The notes under the pieces are model-generated. The model worked only from the letters and a program-made list of their open reading frames with translations. It did no database searches and was not told the DNA's origin. A stretch of DNA of 64,000 nt, taken from the NCBI RefSeq assembly GCF_027943255.1, contig NC_072895.1, forward strand, positions 78,866,001 through 78,930,000. The letters are read 5' to 3'. Both the position numbers and the translations under genes were made by a program. Below are positions 58,831 to 64,000 of the stretch, one piece after another (the first letter of the stretch is position 1; the number at the start of each line of letters is the position of its first letter). This DNA is from Anastrepha obliqua (taxonomy: Eukaryota > Arthropoda > Insecta > Diptera > Tephritidae).

Positions 58831-59830
58831 TAATATATAGCGTACAATTAATATTATAAGCCTGTAAATGTGTCGGCCTCGCTAAATGAAGACTTGGGCT
58901 TGGCTAATGACGTACTGTCATTTTATAGTTCTGCAAAGAAGGGCATTGCCAGTTTAAAATTGTATTTTTTGTTCAGCCTGAGAAAGAATTTTAGTTTTTG
59001 TTAGTTTTAGTTTAGAAAAAAAAAAACACCCAGTGTAGATAATATGCCAAGTTTAGCGAAGAGTGGGGTTATTTATGATTTTTTTTAATATAAACACCTT
59101 TTTGTATTATACAAATAGACGCAACAGGACTGAATAAATTTTGTTTCTGTAATTCTTTTAAGCTACTTGCTCCAAGAAATGATTTTCTATTGCACGGAAA
59201 TGATAATTTACGAAGTTTTTCTTCCCGAAAAGGAAGTATCGGAATCCTTAATGCCATCAGTGTAGAATTTTATTCGCACTAAACCTCTTAGCACACTATA
59301 CCGTAAATTACTTCAGCTTCGACGTTTGCTTCGGACCAGACATAGCATTGCATTAGTCAGTTCAGATAATCTGGCTTTCCGAGTGCTAAACATGGAATCA
59401 TAAAAAATACATCTCAAGGGGCGTTATTGCTTGTAATTTCCATAGTGAAACAGTGTTTTTTATATTTAGTAGTGGTGGCGTTGCTTTAAGCGCAACACTT
59501 CCTTCTTTGCATAATTGGCGCAGATTCTTCGGCTAGTATAGTGAACGGCATTGTACCAGCGACCGCCACAACCGCGTCTTCTGAAGTGGTTTTGTACCCA
59601 CTGGTGATTCTAAGCGAAAATTGGCTCTGAAGGGTGTTTTAGTGCTGTCGGTGCACCTAAGCCTTCAGCCATTCAACTCAAAGAGCTGACGCAAAAAGAA
59701 GAGTTGAGCTAATTAAAGTCGAAAAGTCCAAATGTTCCAAAGAATCGCACCTATGATCGAGATATTTATAAAAACCAAAATGAGTTCAAGAAATTATATA
59801 ATTAATTTACTTACAGTGGCGTAGTTAGAG
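58831..59830. other. No gene recognised
   Basis: Mixed composition; a GC-richer stretch at 59460-59720 has no reading frame that I can place. Confidence 0.35.
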
Positions 59831-59834
59831 GAAG

Positions 59835-60250
59835 TTGGCGTGCATTTTTATTGAAACTTTGCAAATTTGGGCTCCGGCAGGTAAGTTAGAGCTGCTAAAC
59901 ATTTCATCCGTGATCTAGCTAATGAAGGGAACGAACTTAGAAGGTGTTCTAAAGTTTCCCCCTCTTTCAGTTCATTGCCCAATCTGCAGTTGCAAACTTT
60001 CAGTATACTTACAAATAGTTCTGCTTTCTGTTCTAGGTATAGCTAGTATGAGTCTGGCGTATTTATCTGCATTCTGTTTAGACATGATTTTGGCGGTTTT
60101 GGAAGAGGCTAGGTTGTTCCACCTTCTATCTATCCATCCTTTTATGTTCCTAACGATGTGGATCGCCTTTAAAGGTTTTAATATGTCGTTTTCTTGATCA
60201 AATGACTGCGCTGTTGACAATTACATCTACAATATCATTTCCTTCAATGC
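59835..60250 (-). mobile_element. Non-LTR C-terminal fragment
   Basis: Minus strand: KPLKAIHIVRNIKGWIDRRW, NADKYARLILAIPRTESRTI, then (frameshift) NELKEGETLEHLLSSFPSLARSRMKCLAAL near 59890-59985. The ETLEHLL..PSLARSR part is the end of the Cys/His region in RNase H-bearing non-LTR elements, here with both Cys replaced by Ser. Confidence 0.7.
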
Positions 60251-60284
60251 TCTTATGTCCACGGTACAGTAATTATGATATGCA

Positions 60285-60850
60285 GCCGTCTGCCTGCGGC
60301 AGCAACCCGACAAAATCTATGCTAAAACTTCTAAAGACGCAAAAAATATTGTGCCAAGAGTTCAGCGTGGCCACCACCTAGCCTCCGTAATGGTTTGGTG
60401 GGAAGTGTCTTGTAAAGGTGTTACATCTCTTCATTTCTGCGAAAAAGGGGTTAAGACGGGGCAAATGTGTACCAGGAGGATGTCTTAGAAGGCGTGGTGA
60501 AGCAGTTGAGCAGTACTGTCTTCAATGGAGAACGTTGGATCTTCCACCACGATTCCGCTCTAGCTCATAGGGCAAAAACCACCCAGCAGTAGCTAGAGAA
60601 CAATATTCCTGGTTTCATAGCTGCAGAAGATTGGCCGTCTGGCAGTCCAGATCTAAACCTATTAGACCACAGTTTGTTATTCATAATTGGAGAAAATGGC
60701 GCGCCGAATGCCTCACAAATATTTGGAGAGTCTCAAACAATCTTTGGTTCGAGCAGCGACGTCAATATTCATGGAAACTGTGCGTGCTGCAAAGCTGGCC
60801 ATACAGCATCGATCTCATTTCAAATGAAAATTAAAAATTTTGGTTCGCCA
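60285..60850 (+). mobile_element. maT-like (DD37D) transposase fragment
   Basis: Plus strand, three frames: DKIYAKTSKDAKNIVPRVQRG and HHLASVMVWWEVS (60310-60410), EDVLEGVVKQLSSTVFNGERW, FHHDSALAHRAKTTQQ with the second Asp, an in-frame stop, then AAEDWPSGSPDLNLLDH with the third Asp 37 residues later. The C-terminal PHKYLESLKQSLVRA follows. The EDWPS.SPDLNPLD motif and spacing are those of the maT group. HTH region, first Asp and termini are missing. Confidence 0.82.
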
Positions 60851-60898
60851 TATTTACATGATTATAAAAAATTAACTTCATATCTCCTTCCCCTTGGC

Positions 60899-61215
60899 GG
60901 CCGCCGTAGCCGAATGGGTTGGTGCGTGATTACCATTCGGAATTCACAGATAGAATTCGAATCTCGGTGAAACCAAAATTAATAAAAACATTTTTCTAAT
61001 AGCGGTCGCCCTCGGCAGGCAATGGCAAACCTCCGAGTGTATTTCTGCCATGAAAAAGCTCCTCATAAAAAATATCTGCCGTTCGGAGTCGGCTTGAAAC
61101 TGTAGGTCCCTCCATTTGTGGAACAACATCAAGACGCACACCACAAATAGGAGGACGAGCTCGGCCAAACACCCAAAAAGGGTGTACGCGCTGAAGGGTG
61201 TACGAATTGAATACT
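60899..61215 (+). repeat. tRNA-headed SINE, best copy
   Basis: The head starts ccgccgtagccgaatggg, with box A TAGCCGAATGGG (60907-60918) and a box B-like aattcgaatctc (about 60954-60965). The body (agcggtcgccctcggcaggc, gtatttctgccatg, ccgttcggagtcggcttga, gtaggtccctcc) continues to aaaaagggtgtacgcgctga (61177-61195). Relatives lie at 13961, 32041 and 50906. The head resembles Ser/Leu-type tRNAs, but no tRNA gene was available for comparison. Confidence 0.85.
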
Positions 61216-63831
61216 AATTAAAAATATGTAAGAATTATAAAATGAAACAAAATTTTTTAAATAAAAATAAAATGGTTATTTCATGCACTTTTTTGCATTA
61301 TTAAATCATACCGGAAGGGGTTATGAAAAGTATTATAAACTTAAAACCAAAACGAACTTGTAACAGAACTTATGGCAGGACTAAGTAATTATGCTACCGA
61401 CGCTCCGATTTCTAGAATGTTGAGAGAATCTATTTCGCTTTCAATTGCCTATTGCCTTTCATTTTTCTTCCACTAAAATACTATTTCAAAATGTTACTAA
61501 AATAATTAAAGAATAAGTAAAGAAGAAGAACTTGTTTTTTTTTTTTGTTTTGTATGTTTTTATTATTATTTTCTGGCACTTTTTATGGTCTGCAAGAAAT
61601 TATGTACATACTTTTAAATTACTATTAATTAAAAAATAAATACAATAAAAATTGGCTCAAAATACCAGTTTACTTATATATAACCAATATAATTCTAATT
61701 TAATTTGCGCAGTACCGAACCTTCCAATGACAATAATTGGAGATGAGCCGATACAAATAAGAAAAGTGCTGACGAGTAAATGCATCGACACGTCTAAGAT
61801 ATCAGATCCCCTCTATCGCTAATCGCAAATGCATCTTTGCCAAATATAAATTATAAAATATATATTTTTTCAATTTAGAACTACAATAATTTGGACTTCA
61901 AAATTTTAATTTTTTCTACGAATAGAGTGAAAATGTGTTTGCTTGCGTAACCGTCTGCTGCAAGGAGCTCAAGGAGTCGAAATGGGTTATGTCTGGGGAA
62001 CATCTAGCAAGTGCTGTTAAGAGATGCAGCACTGGGTTTAGTAAAAAAGTAAGCTAAAAAGCCTAGCAAGGACCCTAGATGATTAAGTAAAGATCGAATT
62101 CATATTGCTTAGAGAAATAATAAACACTTTTAAATAAAAGAATTTGTTGGCTCTGGTTGAACAACTCTTTGACTCTTTGCAGGTAGAGAGCCGGGTAACA
62201 TCTCTTGAGAAATAAATACAAACGAGTACTGCGAATAATGTTAATATTTCAGAGTATAGAACATAAAGGAACAACAATAAAGAGGAAAAAAAAAATAAGA
62301 GGAACAATCATAAATGCAGCCATACGTAGTTAAGTGTAAAGAATAAAAACAACAAAGCAACAAAGTTATCTACGTAGTAGTTATCATATGCAACCACCAG
62401 ATAAACGAAATGCCGTGGTAATTAAATGAAATTCGGTTTATCTTACTAATACATGCATACATACATAGATTCATAGTGACAGTCGTGTGCCAAAACTCTG
62501 ATACCAATACACAACAACCACAACTTGAATATTCTCACCGAGCTGAATGCAAAACTGAGCAGCAGAGTGCAACAGCCTCCATGAACAAGTGGCATACGCA
62601 AACTTGGCAAATGACTGATAAGCGTAGGTGGCTAAAATCGCTAAAACGCAGAAATGAACAAAAAATAAATAAAACAAATAAAAAAACAACTTACATTTCA
62701 CGATTTTGATCAATGAACCATGCGTTGAATGAACCAGGTGTCGTCGAAGCGAACCTTTCTGACATATTAACCAGCTAAAAAACAAAGCAGCGATAGGTAA
62801 AATAATCTAATCTGCAAATGGTCGCACGCCCAGTGCGAGTATACGTACATATGTACACATGTAATTAGGGGATATTCGCATTTATGCAGAAACGTGCGAG
62901 ACAGTCCCGCCGCTAACCCCCATTAACCGCTTCCAAAAACCATAATTCGTTATCGGTTATTGGCGACCAACTCACAACATTATTAGATAAAAACTCGCAA
63001 AAGAATTGAATTCAGAGAAAAATTATCGAATTTTTGCAAACATACATATAAACGTAATTGATTATTAAAAATAAAATATTACCAGTTGAAATTTTCACAG
63101 GCAGCAATGCAGTCACCCTTTGATTGAGTTCAATAAACTCGAATCCACAGTGATTTTGTTTTTGTAGTCATTTCAGTCTTTCCCTTGAAACTTGGCCATA
63201 GTAGAAAACAGAATGTATGTATTTAGCATCGAATTAAACTGAGTTTCTTGAGAAGAATACAACGAAGATAGCTGCAATGCGCCAATTCGCTCGAAGTCGA
63301 GAATAGTCGATTTGCTGACATTTTTGTAAGAAATGACAACATAGGCGCCACCCGTCACTTGCAGCGAGAACAGATTTCCCGGAAGAATCAATGAAATGCA
63401 GTAGCTCCATGAGTGAGTGCGAGTATATACCTGCCCACGTATGTATATAAATGCAATTATGCAAATGCATGCAGACATATGTATATGTATGTATGTATTT
63501 TTATATGTACATGCACACTCCCTCGAAAAAGGGAGATATGCAAATATTTGCATAAAAAGCTTTCTAAAACGGAGAATTTTGTGTAGTTAAATAATTTAAA
63601 AACTATGCACTACATTCTTGCATGCACGTTAAAAAATTTATACATATGTATTGTACATACATGCTACGTCATGTTTTGGCAACTACATATGTACGTGCAC
63701 ACTAGGCCAATCGATTTTTCTTTAAAAATCGGCTTACGGATTTTTGTTAAACATTTTGAAAATAAAGTTAAATTTCACCAGTTTTTTTTTAACAGAATTG
63801 TTTACGAATTTCGAACAAAGAGCTCTTAATA
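61216..63831. other. No gene recognised
   Basis: AT-rich DNA with TACATATGTACA tracts near 62850 and 63475-63510. Frames such as 62471-62785 have no recognised domain. Confidence 0.4.
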
Positions 63832-64000
63832 TACAGGGTCTTTCAAAAGAGACACCTAGATGTCACTAGTGAATAATTCCTAGACCTTTTTTATATCAAC
63901 TTTGACATTTGCCAAGTAGAGAGATGTACAATTTTACACCATAGAACAACGCATTAAAATACTTGAAACTTTTTATGAAAATGGTTGATCTTTAAGAACA
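63832..64000 (+). mobile_element. Start of a Tc1/mariner-type element, cut by the window edge
   Basis: TA (63832-63833) is followed by cagggtctttcaaaagagac, a typical terminus. About 90 bp on, the plus strand reads MYNFT, a 1-bp frame change, then IEQRIKILETFYENG, a stop, and SLRT, the N-terminus of a DD41D-like transposase. The rest lies outside the window. Confidence 0.75.

Noticed and set aside
1..64000. LTR retrotransposons, CRISPR arrays, rRNA genes
   Set aside because: No gag-pol protease/integrase motifs with paired LTRs, no regularly spaced repeats with spacers, and no rRNA-like sequence were seen.

Overview
The window looks like nuclear DNA from a dipteran, most likely a tephritid-type fruit fly. 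The reasons are a well-conserved fly C/EBP gene (slow border cells, slbo), dense TACATATGTA-type microsatellites, and many mariner, rosa-like, Jockey, R1 and RTE remnants. The genus is an inference and cannot be fixed from sequence alone. The only cellular gene I can support is slbo on the minus strand (40330-41676). It is an intronless 448-codon reading frame with a complete C-terminal bZIP domain and a plausible TATA/initiator promoter about 870 bp upstream.

Almost everything else I recognise is dead transposable-element DNA. About 18 Tc1/mariner-superfamily remnants belong to many families: DD34D mariners at 4890, 15803 and 21787; DD41D rosa-like copies at 3358, 28973 and 44489; a DD37D maT-like copy at 60285; Tc1/Tc3-like pieces at 17598, 35491, 55590 and 58480; and short or terminal pieces. 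About 15 non-LTR retrotransposon fragments are present, from RNase H-bearing, Jockey/CR1-like, R1-like and RTE-like groups. There are also four copies of a tRNA-headed SINE and several small inverted-repeat elements: one Transib-like with a 5-bp duplication, two with TTAA duplications, and one with 33-bp perfect arms. I saw no LTR retrotransposon, CRISPR array, rRNA gene or intact tRNA gene.

Layout: 1-19 kb is a mosaic of truncated non-LTR elements and mariners with one Transib-like element. 19-23 kb holds two TTAA elements and a near full-length dead mariner. 24-36 kb holds Jockey, RTE, SINE, rosa-like, R1-like and Tc1-like remnants, including a nested stack at 31.7-32.6 kb. 36.4-44.0 kb is a stretch without recognisable transposons, centred on slbo and its flanks. 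44-64 kb returns to transposon remnants, with an unrecognised decayed gene-like block at 56.2-57.4 kb and a tRNA-like sequence ending in 13 Ts at 57.5 kb. The last 170 bp start another Tc1/mariner-type element that leaves the window.

None of the transposase or reverse-transcriptase frames is intact: frameshifts, deletions or lost catalytic residues are visible in nearly every one. The elements do not form a pathway. The only functional unit is slbo with its likely regulatory flanks.
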